Shown here piece by piece: positions 8,914-18,385 of a stretch of DNA of 64,000 bases. Position numbers and translations under genes: made by a program. Origin of the DNA: Tectiglobus diatomicola. Lineage in GTDB: Bacteria; Pseudomonadota; Alphaproteobacteria; Rhizobiales; Hyphomicrobiaceae. Each line of letters starts with the position of its first letter. Position 1 is the stretch's first letter. Location: contig JAZDSJ010000009.1 in NCBI GenBank assembly GCA_039583345.1, positions 1 through 64,000 on the forward strand. Reading direction: 5' to 3'. Under the pieces are notes generated by a model. It saw nothing but the letters and a program-made list of their open reading frames with translations. It had not been told where the DNA came from and did not search any database.

Positions 8914-10383
8914 TTAGTGAGATATTGATTTTATTTTTTTGTAAGCATTTAATGCTTCAATCCGGGCTTGCTTATGATCGACAATCGGTTTGGGATATGT
9001 AGAACCAATTTTCACTTCATGCACGTTAAGAATATCTTCGGGGCAAAGCCAAGGTGTATGGATAAATTTATTAGGCACGATTCTAATTTCAGGCACCCAA
9101 AAACGCACATATTCACCGTTGGGATCAAACTTCTGACCTTGCGTGATTGGATTAAAAATTCGAAAGTATGGAGCTGCATCAGCGCCACAACCTGACACCC
9201 ACTGCCAGCCAGCTGTATTCGAAGCAAGGTCCGCATCCACAAGGTGATCCCAGAACCATGCCTGACCTAGCTGCCAAGGTATAAGTAAATGCTTTGTCAA
9301 AAAAGAAGCAACAACCATTCGAACGCGATTATGCATCCAGCCAGTGGTTCTTAATTCGCGCATGCCGGCATCTACAATCGGATACCCTGTATTACCATTT
9401 TGCCATGCTTTAAGTTGTACATCTCTAATTTCACTTTGTGCTCGCCACGGAAAATTAACAAACTGTTCGCGAAAGGGTTGTGTTGGTAAACTTGGGGTGT
9501 GGTGCAGAAGGTGATATGAGAAATCTCTCCACGCCAATTCTTTTCTGAAAGTTTCGAGACCTTTGCTTTCTGCTAAATTTTGTACGACCTTCAAACTTGC
9601 AGCGTGCCAGCATTCTGCTGGACTGATTTCACCAAAATGTAAATGCGGTGATAGCTTCGATGTTCCGGGAACCGCATTAGGTTGTCTAGGCTGGTCTCTG
9701 TCCAAATGATATGTGGCAGCACTATTTTCAATAAATGCTTTTAATCGCTGTCGAGCACTTTTTTCACCCGGTTTCCATATTTCGTATAATTTTTCAGTCC
9801 AGTCTGATACATTAGATAATAGATTCCAGTCTTCGACCGTCTCACTTTTTAGTGATATCTCAGGCATCAATAATTTGGTAGGGGCGGGTTTAGGAGTACG
9901 AATCTCAGCTGCTGTGAGTGCGCGCCAAAAAGGTGTATAAACTTTGTATGGTTTTCGTATCTTTGTGCATAATCTTTCTGGGCTGTGCAGAAGTTGACCA
10001 GGAAAACAGTGTAATGTAATGTTTTTGTTTTCAAGTGATTGACGCAGACCACGTTCGATTGCGCTTGCCCGCGGCTCGAATTGCTTGCTGCAATAGATCT
10101 CTTCTACTCTTGTTTGAACAGCAATATCGATTAATATTTCAGTAGTGTTACCACTACGAAGTATGAGATCAGAACCCAATTGTCGCAGATCAGTCCTAAG
10201 CGCAATAAGGCTATGATGCAGCCACCAACGACTAGCAGTACCCATGGACCAAAGACCTGAAGCTTCATCATCAAATACATAAAGACAAATCACCGGCACA
10301 CCTTTTTTTTCCGCTTGATGCAAAGCTGGATGGTCAGTGAGCCGCAAATCATTTCTAAACCACACAAGAATTGGTGCAGACAT
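8914..10383 (-). CDS. phrB: deoxyribodipyrimidine photolyase (class I CPD)
   Basis: This flavoenzyme uses blue light to split cyclobutane pyrimidine dimers. The 489-residue product has the N-terminal antenna domain (WFRNDLRLTDHPAL) and the C-terminal FAD domain with the hallmark runs MHNRVRMVVASFL, DADLASNTAGWQW and YFRIFNP. Length is normal for class I bacterial photolyases and nothing essential seems missing. I chose the ATG at 10383; a TTG lies one codon earlier. It follows ftsI by 124 bases on the same strand, so it may be partly cotranscribed with the division genes, an unusual neighbourhood. Its retention suggests that the organism meets sunlight. Confidence 0.96.
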   Translation of the reverse strand: MSAPILVWFRNDLRLTDHPALHQAEKKGVPVICLYVFDDEASGLWSMGTASRWWLHHSLIALRTDLRQLGSDLILRSGNTTEILIDIAVQTRVEEIYCSKQFEPRASAIERGLRQSLENKNITLHCFPGQLLHSPERLCTKIRKPYKVYTPFWRALTAAEIRTPKPAPTKLLMPEISLKSETVEDWNLLSNVSDWTEKLYEIWKPGEKSARQRLKAFIENSAATYHLDRDQPRQPNAVPGTSKLSPHLHFGEISPAECWHAASLKVVQNLAESKGLETFRKELAWRDFSYHLLHHTPSLPTQPFREQFVNFPWRAQSEIRDVQLKAWQNGNTGYPIVDAGMRELRTTGWMHNRVRMVVASFLTKHLLIPWQLGQAWFWDHLVDADLASNTAGWQWVSGCGADAAPYFRIFNPITQGQKFDPNGEYVRFWVPEIRIVPNKFIHTPWLCPEDILNVHEVKIGSTYPKPIVDHKQARIEALNAYKKIKSISH

Positions 10384-10507
10384 CAATATTTTCCTGATAG
10401 CGATGGTAAAGATGTATTATGCCAAATTTATAAAGAAACTAATACTATCGTAGTATACGTAAAATCAAAGAATTTCTATAATCGTTTCTATATTGATGCT
10501 CTCCTTT

Positions 10508-12187
10508 TTATCCGCGAAGTGCGGTACGCTTTTCTACGCCTAGTACCGGTGCAACACGGCGGATAATGGCACCCGCAACTGGAGCTGCGGTTATTGCAGC
10601 ACTGCGCATAGCCTTACTACCTTTGGCTTTTGGATCGAATAGAGTAACCAATAAAGCATAACGCGGCTTGTCCATTGGGAAGGCAGCTGCAAAAGATGCA
10701 ATAACAGATTTGCCATCATACTCTCCATTTCTAGCCAAATCCGCAGTTCCGGTTTTCCCTCCAACTCGATAGCCTGCCACGCGTGCTCTCCAGCCATTTC
10801 CATTCAAAACATTTTTCCGAAGTATCTTTCGCAGGTAAGCACTCGTTTCAGCTCTTATCAACCGCCGTTTTGGAAGCTCACTACTACCGTTTGCCCGTAA
10901 TAAAGTGGGTGTTATAGCTATCCCTCCATTGATCATGCTAACGAAAGCAACAGTAAATTGTAACGGTGATACAGCAATGCCGTGACCAAAGCCTATAGTT
11001 GCCGTTTCCACAGCTCCCCAGTGGCTAGGTAGCTTAGGTGCAACGGTCTTAACGTCTTTCCTATCAATTGCACGCGTAAGACCAATTTGTTTAAGAAACT
11101 CATACTGACTTCTACCACCAACTGCATCTGCTAAAACGCTAGCACCGATATTTGATGAGCGCATAATAATTTGACCTAATGTCAACCTACCTTTGAAAGG
11201 ATTCACATCAGAAATTACTAAGCCATCAATTTTTATTGGTTTAGTTACATCTACAAGCGCTTTCGGTGTTACAATACCCAGTTCCAAAACCATCGCTAGC
11301 GTAAAAACCTTAAAAACTGAACCTAGTTCAAAAGCATCATTAGTCAGACGATCGCGGCGAGACCAATCCTTTAGCTCTTCAACATTAGCGGGTTCAACTC
11401 CTGGCAGGGAGGCAGCGGCCCATATTTCACCATTATGAACATCTATCAATATACCAGCGGCAGCCTCAGCATTAAATTTTTTAATACCAGCTCGTAATTC
11501 TTGCTCCAAACCATATTGTATACGCATATCAATCGTCAAACGAAGCGGGGGGGCTGTATTAACTGTGACACTATCCGCACGACGCACACCCTCATATGCA
11601 TTAAGCACACGCTCTACACCGGCGATACCATAATTATAAACATCAACATATCCTAGCAAGTGACCAGCAAGACGCGAATTTGGATAGCTTCGTTTTGGTT
11701 CGCTACGGAAGGAAAGACCAGGCAAATCTGTGTCTTGGATAGCTTGTGCCACATCTGGTGCTACGGCACTCTTAAGTAGGAAATAGCGTCTTTTTTTATC
11801 TGACAGCGCCTGGCGAACCTTATCTGTATCTAGTTCCGGAAAAATCCTTGCAACCCGTTTAACCGTTTTATCTACGTTTGTAATAAGATATGTATCGGCA
11901 AAAAGAGCTGGCAGAGCGACATCGGTTGCTAAAAGTCTGCCATAACGATCAACTATATCTGGACGAGAATAGAATTCACTTAAAAATTTTGGGGGCTTAA
12001 TACTCTGCTTGTTTTGTCCTACTGAAGCTAGTCTGATGAGCTGTATTGCTACGGCTATAAAAGATACTGTAATGCAGAAACCTACGATAAACAAACGAAA
12101 TACATTTGACCTGACTTGCGTATTTACATGTTCATTTTTAAAATCCGGTGTCTTAGCATCATTAATTCTGATATCCGGAATGTTCAT
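10508..12187 (-). CDS. ftsI: peptidoglycan transpeptidase FtsI (PBP3)
   Basis: This class B penicillin-binding protein crosslinks septal peptidoglycan with FtsW. The 559-residue product has an N-terminal membrane anchor (about 30-52), the dimerisation domain (SRPDIVDRYGRLLA onward), and a transpeptidase domain with S290-x-x-K293, SSN at 344-346 and KTGTAD at 478-483. The ATG has a GAGAGG ribosome-binding site and lies 3 bases after the ftsL stop, so the two are translationally coupled. In most relatives murE follows, but here a photolyase does. The family call is secure. Confidence 0.96.
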   Translation of the reverse strand: MNIPDIRINDAKTPDFKNEHVNTQVRSNVFRLFIVGFCITVSFIAVAIQLIRLASVGQNKQSIKPPKFLSEFYSRPDIVDRYGRLLATDVALPALFADTYLITNVDKTVKRVARIFPELDTDKVRQALSDKKRRYFLLKSAVAPDVAQAIQDTDLPGLSFRSEPKRSYPNSRLAGHLLGYVDVYNYGIAGVERVLNAYEGVRRADSVTVNTAPPLRLTIDMRIQYGLEQELRAGIKKFNAEAAAGILIDVHNGEIWAAASLPGVEPANVEELKDWSRRDRLTNDAFELGSVFKVFTLAMVLELGIVTPKALVDVTKPIKIDGLVISDVNPFKGRLTLGQIIMRSSNIGASVLADAVGGRSQYEFLKQIGLTRAIDRKDVKTVAPKLPSHWGAVETATIGFGHGIAVSPLQFTVAFVSMINGGIAITPTLLRANGSSELPKRRLIRAETSAYLRKILRKNVLNGNGWRARVAGYRVGGKTGTADLARNGEYDGKSVIASFAAAFPMDKPRYALLVTLFDPKAKGSKAMRSAAITAAPVAGAIIRRVAPVLGVEKRTALRG

Positions 12188-12190
12188 GTC

Positions 12191-12493
12191 TTACCTCTCA
12201 ACTTGGTAATTTTTGGCAGCCTTATTGATAGTCACCGGATACATAAACTTAAGCTGATCGCCAGAAACAGGTTGCATCCCCAAGGCCTTAGCGGCAGCAG
12301 CTATACGATCAGCACTAGCCAAAAAAGCACGTTTAGCTTTCAATGATACAATTTGTATAACAAGATCATCCCTAAGCCTTTGTTTATAGGCAACCTCATT
12401 TATTATAATGCGTGTTTGGTGATTTATTGTATAGAAAATGAAAGCACTTGCTAGAGCTATAAAAAAACTTCCTACAGTAAGAAAGCGTGCCAT
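12191..12493 (-). CDS. ftsL: cell division protein FtsL
   Basis: FtsL is a bitopic protein that bridges FtsB and the FtsWI synthase in the divisome. The 100-residue product has one N-terminal membrane helix (about 5-22) and then a helical, leucine-zipper-like stretch with basic residues (LRDDLVIQIVSLKAKRAFL). Sequence alone is weak for this fast-evolving family, but its size, topology and place between rsmH and ftsI make the call reliable. It is 22 bases downstream of rsmH and 3 bases upstream of ftsI. Confidence 0.88.
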   Translation of the reverse strand: MARFLTVGSFFIALASAFIFYTINHQTRIIINEVAYKQRLRDDLVIQIVSLKAKRAFLASADRIAAAAKALGMQPVSGDQLKFMYPVTINKAAKNYQVER

Positions 12494-12515
12494 GATTTCG
12501 ACCTTTCAATTTACG

Positions 12516-13577
12516 TTATCCGTAGTGATTAACAACACTAGACTTTGATGCTGGTGTAATCTCATTTTGGCCTTCCCAAGCTTTTTCATCTGTTCGGGTT
12601 GCAGCCCGTAATTTTGCCGATCTAGCTCTTGGATTAGATGCTACTTCTTGGTGACTTGGAGTGAGAGGACGGTTAGTAACATTTCGGAAACTAGGCCTTT
12701 TGACTTCAATTAATTCAGGCAAATGTCGTGATCTACCCTGATTATGCCTAGAACGTTGATTTAGAAAACGTTTTACAATACGGTCTTCAAGTGAGTGAAA
12801 AGTGACAACAACTAGACGCCCATTGGGTTTAAGAATGCGTTCAGCTGCGCATAGCCCCTGAAACAGCTCTCTAAGTTCGTCATTTACTGCGATACGCAAT
12901 GCTTGAAATGTGCGTGTTGCCGGATGCAAATTCCCATGATAACGATGACTGTATACGCGTTTACAAATATTTGCCAGTTGGCCTGTTCTAGTTAAAGGTG
13001 TTGCTTCTCGCATATTAATAATGGCAGAAGCAATAGCCTTTGATCTACGTTCCTCACCATAATGATAAATGATATTTGCAAGCTCTTTTTCACTCAGATC
13101 CCGTAACAAATCAGCAGCGCTCGGATGCTCCTCAGAATCAATAGACATTCGCATGTCAAGAGGGCCGTCATACTGAAAAGAAAAGCCACGCTGCGGTTGG
13201 TCGAGCTGCATTGACGATGTACCGATGTCAAACACCACACCATCTACCGTACTCTTCTCAAATTTAGGAAGAAAATTATCGAGATTACTGAAGCGTGATT
13301 GGAATAACTTTAACCGAGTAACAAACTTATAAACTATGGAAGCTCCGTCACGAACTGCGTTTGGGTCACGATCTAATGCAACAACATTGCATGCAGCTGA
13401 CTCTAATATTGCACGTGTGTATCCACCAGCTCCAAATGTGGCATCGACATAAAGGCCACCCGCTTTCGGTGCAAGGTTTCTGATAGCTTCATCAAGCATA
13501 ACAGGTGTGTGACCTAACCTCTGATATGTTTCATGTGTAGTTGAAACTTCTCTCTCACTATTATGTTTTTCTGTCAT
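12516..13577 (-). CDS. rsmH: 16S rRNA m4C1402 N4-methyltransferase
   Basis: RsmH (MraW) methylates N4 of C1402 in the ribosomal P site. The 353-residue product starts with the family motif HTPVMLDEAI. It has the SAM-binding loop VDATFGAGGYT (44-54), ALDRDP (67-72), and the conserved FDIGTSSMQLDQPQRGFSF and TFHSLEDRIVKRF segments. It opens the short rsmH-ftsL-ftsI operon. No mraZ is found upstream, although mraZ usually comes first. The 735-base upstream gap should contain the promoter. The C-terminal tail after about 300 is variable and polar. Confidence 0.96.
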   Translation of the reverse strand: MTEKHNSEREVSTTHETYQRLGHTPVMLDEAIRNLAPKAGGLYVDATFGAGGYTRAILESAACNVVALDRDPNAVRDGASIVYKFVTRLKLFQSRFSNLDNFLPKFEKSTVDGVVFDIGTSSMQLDQPQRGFSFQYDGPLDMRMSIDSEEHPSAADLLRDLSEKELANIIYHYGEERRSKAIASAIINMREATPLTRTGQLANICKRVYSHRYHGNLHPATRTFQALRIAVNDELRELFQGLCAAERILKPNGRLVVVTFHSLEDRIVKRFLNQRSRHNQGRSRHLPELIEVKRPSFRNVTNRPLTPSHQEVASNPRARSAKLRAATRTDEKAWEGQNEITPASKSSVVNHYG

Positions 13578-14312
13578 ATGTTAAAGCACAGTATAGCTAA
13601 CCTCTGCCTGAAATGGTATTAACTATTATAATATGTTGCAATTACTTTACATAAAACAATTGCAGAAAGTGTAGTTAAGATTCAATGTTTTATTTCATTA
13701 AGACAAAGCTTAGACAGAATTGTTAACATTAAGCACAAAATGTAACTAATAAATAATTAGATTTTGCAGTTAATAATAAAGTAAAGTAATATCTTATAGA
13801 TAAATAAAAATAATTATTAGAAACGAGCAAAACCATACCTCTTATAAAATGGCTTCGGATTTTCCAATAGAATTAAACACAATTTAAATTGTGCATTAAA
13901 TGTCTTAAAACAAAGTATGTTTTAGCATATAACATTATTTAAAATCTGCACTGTACAAACTTGACTTAGTAAAAGCTACAGTCTGATACCAAATGATCCT
14001 TTTACACCTCATGATTATAGGAATAAAAACTTTAACGTTAAGTTTTTTTATTAGACCGTCTTAATTAACTACAAACACAATATCACAAATTTAATCACAA
14101 TTTTTAGCTTGCCACATCTAATTTTTCGTTGCATGTCTAATTTTGATAATTTCAGAATTAAATTCTGATACATAATTCAGATACAATAGTTACGTTTTGC
14201 GAAATTTCAAAGGTTCTATAATTAAAGAAATCAACAAGAACTTGTATCAGATGATCAGTATAAATTGATGTGGTAATCAAGCCTCATCTGGCTACAACTA
14301 GTGAAATAGAAT
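13578..14312. other. 735-base gap where mraZ might be expected
   Basis: It lies between the diverging genes rsmH and the exported protein at 14313. It is very AT-rich with no frame resembling MraZ. An imperfect palindrome, TTGAT-N6-ATCAA (14265-14280), sits just upstream of the exported-protein gene. Its spacing differs from the FNR/FixK pattern, which has 4 central bases. Confidence 0.5.
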
Positions 14313-14870
14313 ATGATAAAGAAACCTTATCTCACAATATTTGCGACACTCGCAGTGGTTTTTTGTGCAAGTCATTTGCAGCGTCACGCACTAGCATTAG
14401 AACCAGATTCTGGCAACCAAATTAAAGGGATACTCAAACCAGAAAGAGCTCCCGCTAACTACTGGATAATTAAGTTTTTAAGTAAACGAGCAATTGGTTG
14501 TCTATGTGCTAATAAATACCCTGTTGGCATGAATGCAGGTGAAAACTCGGAAATAACTTACAGGACTATAAACAATAATTTAGGTCAAGCTATTTCGGTG
14601 TATGCTCTTTGCATAAAACGAAACAAAGGCTGGAACAAGCGCATTTTAGGTGGCATAACTTTACCTCTCACTAATAGTGCAAACGTAACAATTGATACTC
14701 CAAAAGACGATCGTAATAATGCTGATGCTGCCGTCTTACGCGAATATTTGAGAGGTGCTGTTGTGATTCCATTTAGGAGGCAAGGTTATTCAGTTACCCG
14801 TTGTCCTACTAATAGAAAAGACTACGAGGGTTTAAACTGGAGCCAACCAGAACTATGGCCGACAATGTAA
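14313..14870 (+). CDS. exported cysteine-containing protein, unknown function
   Basis: I do not recognise this 185-residue protein. It has a clear signal peptide (lysines at 3-4, hydrophobic core LTIFATLAVVFCA, likely cleavage after ALA near residue 28). The mature part is 155-160 residues with four cysteines, in GCLCANKYP, YALCIKRN and VTRCPTNR, so two disulfides are possible in the periplasm. The C-terminal third is basic and ends in a Trp/Pro-rich stretch (LNWSQPELWPTM). There is no obvious ribosome-binding site before the ATG. It is a single gene with long gaps on both sides. Confidence 0.72.
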   Translation: MIKKPYLTIFATLAVVFCASHLQRHALALEPDSGNQIKGILKPERAPANYWIIKFLSKRAIGCLCANKYPVGMNAGENSEITYRTINNNLGQAISVYALCIKRNKGWNKRILGGITLPLTNSANVTIDTPKDDRNNADAAVLREYLRGAVVIPFRRQGYSVTRCPTNRKDYEGLNWSQPELWPTM

Positions 14871-15239
14871 ATAACTAAATTAAGGATTTATTTAAATCAG
14901 CCGAATTTGTCCTCTTAGAAACTTAATTTTATTAAAAAATTAATTTATTTTATTTATAATGTTACTAAAAATAGCTAAGGATTATTAATTGTACTTTAAT
15001 AAATAGCCTAACCTCGAAAACTATATAGTTATAATCATGATCTTCTTTGAGCTACCTCTTGCCTAGGCCATTTTAAAGCCTTCAAGTGCACTAGGGAAAA
15101 AATATAATTTTAAAAAATTTCGTTGCATAAGTGTAAATATTTAGATGTCAATCTTATATATAAAATCATAATATTTCGCAGTTAACGAAAGTCCTTCAAT
15201 CAATCCTTTTTATAAAAACTTATTTAAAAGTATCGTTTG
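14871..15239. other. 369-base gap, nothing recognised
   Basis: It lies between the convergent 3' ends of the exported-protein gene and pyk. A short AT hairpin GATTTA-TT-TAAATC follows the former. There is no strong terminator or open frame. Confidence 0.5.
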
Positions 15240-16652
15240 TCATATATCCAACACACGAACATTATTAGTTGATCCAGCAACACCAAATGGTACTCCAGCT
15301 ACTACTACTACGCGATCACCTTTCTTGGCAAAACCTTGTGAAACAGCATGACATCGGGCCTGCTTTACCATATCACCAAAGTTTTCAATGACATCCGTGT
15401 GAATAGCATAAGCGCCCCAAGTAAGAACTAAACGATGAACAGTGTTTCTGTTTGGTGTCAGCGCTAAAATAGGAACTTCTGGTCTCATCCGGGCAATGCG
15501 TGAAGCAGTTGCCCCAGAAGATGTAAAAGCCACGATTGCAGCTGCGTTCGTCTTCTCTGCTATCTCTGCGGCTGCAGCCGAAACGGCATGATGCGCTGTA
15601 GGCTCGACGATCGGTTCGAGCGCTTTTATTATAGAACGGTAATCTTTGTGACTCTCTGTTCTCTCAATGACACGGCTCATGACAGAAACAGATTCAAGGG
15701 GGAAATTTCCAGATGCAGTCTCACCAGATAGCATTACAGCATCGGTCCCATCGTAAATCGCTGTTGCAATGTCTGATGCCTCAGCACGTGTTGGCATGGC
15801 CGCGTGTATCATAGATTCAAGCATCTGAGTTGCAACTATCACGGGCTTACCAGCCATACGGCAGGCTCGAATTAGCTCTTTCTGACGACCAGGGACCTCC
15901 TCAGGAGGAGTTTCGACGCCAAGATCTCCACGTGCAACCATAATAGCATCACACAAGTCAATAATACTATCCATTGTTACGAGTGCTTTGGGCTTCTCAA
16001 TCTTAGCAAGAAGAGCAGCGCGTTCGCCTATTATATCACGCGCTTCAATAAGATCAGCTGCCTGTTGTATAAAAGAAAGGGCGACCCAATCAACGCCTAA
16101 TTCCAAACCTAGTGCTAGATCTGAACGATCTTTCTCTGTTAACGGCGACAACGGTAAAAGAGTATCCGGCAAGTTTACACCTTTACGATCTGTAAGCTTA
16201 CCACCATAGATGACCCGACCTTCAATTACTCCCTGTTCAACTTTGGTTACTTCTACTCCGCGCCGGCCATCGTCTAAAAGCAAGCGATGACCTGGCGTAA
16301 CGCCCTCAAAAATCGACTTATGAGGGAGTGGGATGGAATGTGTGTTAACCCCCTTTTCACTAAGTACAAAGCGCACAATCTCACCAGGTTGTAAATAGAT
16401 CGGACCCGATGTTAACACACCTATCCTTATCTTTGGACCTTGCAAATCCTGCAGAATACTTATTGGGTGATTAATTCTACTCTCAATATCACGAATTATT
16501 TTATAGTTGTTAACATGATCGTCTTTCTTACCATGGCTAAAATTAAGGCGAAAAACATCAACGCCAGCTCGGAACAGCCCTTCGATTTTTTCTTCAGTTG
16601 AACTTGCCGGCCCAAGGGTCGCAACGATTTTGGCTTTACGATCGCGCTTCAT
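15240..16652 (-). CDS. pyk: pyruvate kinase
   Basis: This enzyme converts phosphoenolpyruvate and ADP to pyruvate and ATP in the last step of glycolysis. The 470-residue product has normal length. It shows the N-terminal ATLGPAS and RLNFSHG motifs, the phosphoryl-transfer lysine in AKIEKP (Lys217), metal ligands Glu219 and Asp243 (MVARGDLGVE), and the TQMLESM substrate loop. The C-terminal allosteric domain is intact to the VRVLDI end. It is monocistronic, 455 bases from the divergent DUF3429 gene. Its presence argues for a working lower glycolysis. Confidence 0.97.
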   Translation of the reverse strand: MKRDRKAKIVATLGPASSTEEKIEGLFRAGVDVFRLNFSHGKKDDHVNNYKIIRDIESRINHPISILQDLQGPKIRIGVLTSGPIYLQPGEIVRFVLSEKGVNTHSIPLPHKSIFEGVTPGHRLLLDDGRRGVEVTKVEQGVIEGRVIYGGKLTDRKGVNLPDTLLPLSPLTEKDRSDLALGLELGVDWVALSFIQQAADLIEARDIIGERAALLAKIEKPKALVTMDSIIDLCDAIMVARGDLGVETPPEEVPGRQKELIRACRMAGKPVIVATQMLESMIHAAMPTRAEASDIATAIYDGTDAVMLSGETASGNFPLESVSVMSRVIERTESHKDYRSIIKALEPIVEPTAHHAVSAAAAEIAEKTNAAAIVAFTSSGATASRIARMRPEVPILALTPNRNTVHRLVLTWGAYAIHTDVIENFGDMVKQARCHAVSQGFAKKGDRVVVVAGVPFGVAGSTNNVRVLDI

Positions 16653-17107
16653 ATGTGGATACTTCCCTATTGCGATGGGTTTTATTTGTTGAACTGAAAA
16701 ATCATAACACTGTAATGGAGCATTTTCACATCTAAAATTATTCGTTAACCAGTAAGAAAATTCTGAATAGGCACTTGTCTATCTTCATAGCATTTTAATC
16801 TCAAAATCTCCAATAGCTGAGTTAGCAGTTACTACCGTCAAGTCATAATGAAAGATACTTGTAATATTGATAAAACAATTTTCTAAGTATAATATGTTTA
16901 TGGCATTTGTTGAAAATATAGTTATAAGTATATAAAAAACTGGAGAAGAAATCAAATGCTCTACTATACCAGTTTATTTTGTTGTGATCTCAAATAAGAG
17001 GTCTGCTTCAGCTTTACATCTAACAAGGAATGACTTTCATGAAAGTTATAGACTAGATTTTATATTAGAAGCAACTAATCTGGCACCAACGTTTATAAAT
17101 ACCATAT
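16653..17107. other. 455-base divergent promoter region
   Basis: It separates pyk from the DUF3429-SDR pair. On the plus strand TTGATA (16867-16872) and TATAAT (16888-16893) form a possible promoter with a short 15-base spacer. Downstream, a GGAG precedes an ATG at 16956 that opens a 13-codon frame rich in aromatic residues and cysteine (MLYYTSLFCCDLK). It could be a leader peptide, but may be chance. Confidence 0.35.
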
Positions 17108-17569
17108 ATGATCAATACTGCACCACTTAATTCCCATACCTCCGTTCCCTTTGCTGCCTTAACCTGGGGTTGGGCTGGAATAATACCATTTGTTGCATCA
17201 TCCTACGCATCAGTTTTCGCAGACGAAATATGGAAACAATACTCTTTACAGATAATAACACAATACGGCGCTATAATATTAACCTTCATGGGAGGAGTTC
17301 ACTGGGGAATATTATTAAACAAACTTAAGACAAGTTCATGGCTTTATTCTACTGGAATTATGCCATCACTGTTTGCCGTTGTTACGATCTTACTACCACC
17401 TTTATATGCAATACCTGTTCTTGTTATAGGTTTAATAACCGTACTTATCTGCGATTTATGCTTTGTTAATTTAAAAATCATGCCTATTTGGTATGGACGT
17501 TTACGCATCCAGTTGACTTTGGTTGCAGTTGTGTGCTTGCTCGTTGCATTAGCTGGCACCTTTTACTGA
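17108..17569 (+). CDS. DUF3429 membrane protein
   Basis: This 153-residue protein has about five hydrophobic segments and matches the DUF3429 family (related to human TMEM69). It shows the typical WGWAGIIPF start and the QYGAIILTFMGGVHWG motif. The family has no established function. In alphaproteobacteria members are often near dehydrogenases or photolyase-cluster genes. Here an SDR gene follows 43 bases downstream on the same strand and is probably cotranscribed. Inner-membrane location is clear from hydrophobicity. No ribosome-binding site stands out. Confidence 0.85.
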   Translation: MINTAPLNSHTSVPFAALTWGWAGIIPFVASSYASVFADEIWKQYSLQIITQYGAIILTFMGGVHWGILLNKLKTSSWLYSTGIMPSLFAVVTILLPPLYAIPVLVIGLITVLICDLCFVNLKIMPIWYGRLRIQLTLVAVVCLLVALAGTFY

Positions 17570-17612
17570 TGTTTACCATGTACTAAGATCTTCTATTGAA
17601 GGGCTGAGGAAA

Positions 17613-18350
17613 ATGCCTAGTTTGACTTCTTTTGAAAAGCCTGTTGATGCCCTAATCGCTGGAGCAAACGGTGGGATTGGACACGCTCTTGTCGATGCTC
17701 TCCTAGAAAACGATAACGTGAGAAGTATTCATGCTTTATCACGCAGTTCTTGGCCTGGTAAGCATAAAAAGATTATATCACATATACTTGAAGTTGGTGA
17801 TGAGACAGAGATTCTAAGTTCGCTTGCAAACATTAACCGCTTGACACTTGTGATTGTAACAACAGGGATGCTGCACGACAAATGTTTTAGCCCAGAAAAG
17901 TCTTACAAATCAATTAGCCCGCTACATATGGCGGAAAGCTTTTACGTTAACGTGATCTTACCAACCATGATTGCCAAGCATATCATGGCCAAAATACCGC
18001 GCGAAGAACGTGCCATATTCTGTGCTCTATCTGCTAGAGTAGGTAGTATTTCTGACAACCGACTAGGGGGCTGGTACAGTTACAGGGCAGGGAAAGCAGC
18101 TCTAAATCAAATACTAAAATGTTTGAGTATAGAAATAAAGCGCACTCACCCTAAAGCTGTGTGTGTTGGTTTGCATCCGGGGACTGTTAACACTAAACTT
18201 TCTCTTCCTTTTCAAAAGTCTATGGCACCTCATCATAAATTATTATTACCATCAGAATCAGCGAATCATCTTCTTAATGTGATAGATCGAATTAATCTAG
18301 AAGATTCTGGCTTCGTGTTTGCTTGGGATGGCACCATTATACCACCGTAA
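17613..18350 (+). CDS. SDR-family NAD(P)-dependent oxidoreductase
   Basis: This 245-residue short-chain dehydrogenase has the Rossmann glycine motif GANGGIG (17-23), the catalytic Ser140 (CALSARVG), and the YRAGK motif with Tyr157 and Lys161. After that comes the usual HPGTVNTKLS substrate-loop region. It resembles the CsgA/C-factor-like SDR subgroup. The substrate is unknown. ATG 17613 has a GAGGA ribosome-binding site. It is probably in an operon with the DUF3429 gene. It converges with the DCC-family gene 35 bases downstream. Confidence 0.9.
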   Translation: MPSLTSFEKPVDALIAGANGGIGHALVDALLENDNVRSIHALSRSSWPGKHKKIISHILEVGDETEILSSLANINRLTLVIVTTGMLHDKCFSPEKSYKSISPLHMAESFYVNVILPTMIAKHIMAKIPREERAIFCALSARVGSISDNRLGGWYSYRAGKAALNQILKCLSIEIKRTHPKAVCVGLHPGTVNTKLSLPFQKSMAPHHKLLLPSESANHLLNVIDRINLEDSGFVFAWDGTIIPP

Positions 18351-18385
18351 TGCTTTATCAGAAGAAAACTAAGATTACTAACATC

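Noticed and set aside
14265..14280. TTGAT-N6-ATCAA upstream of the 185-residue exported protein, considered as an FNR site
   Set aside because: The FNR/FixK pattern needs four central bases; six would put the half-sites out of register.
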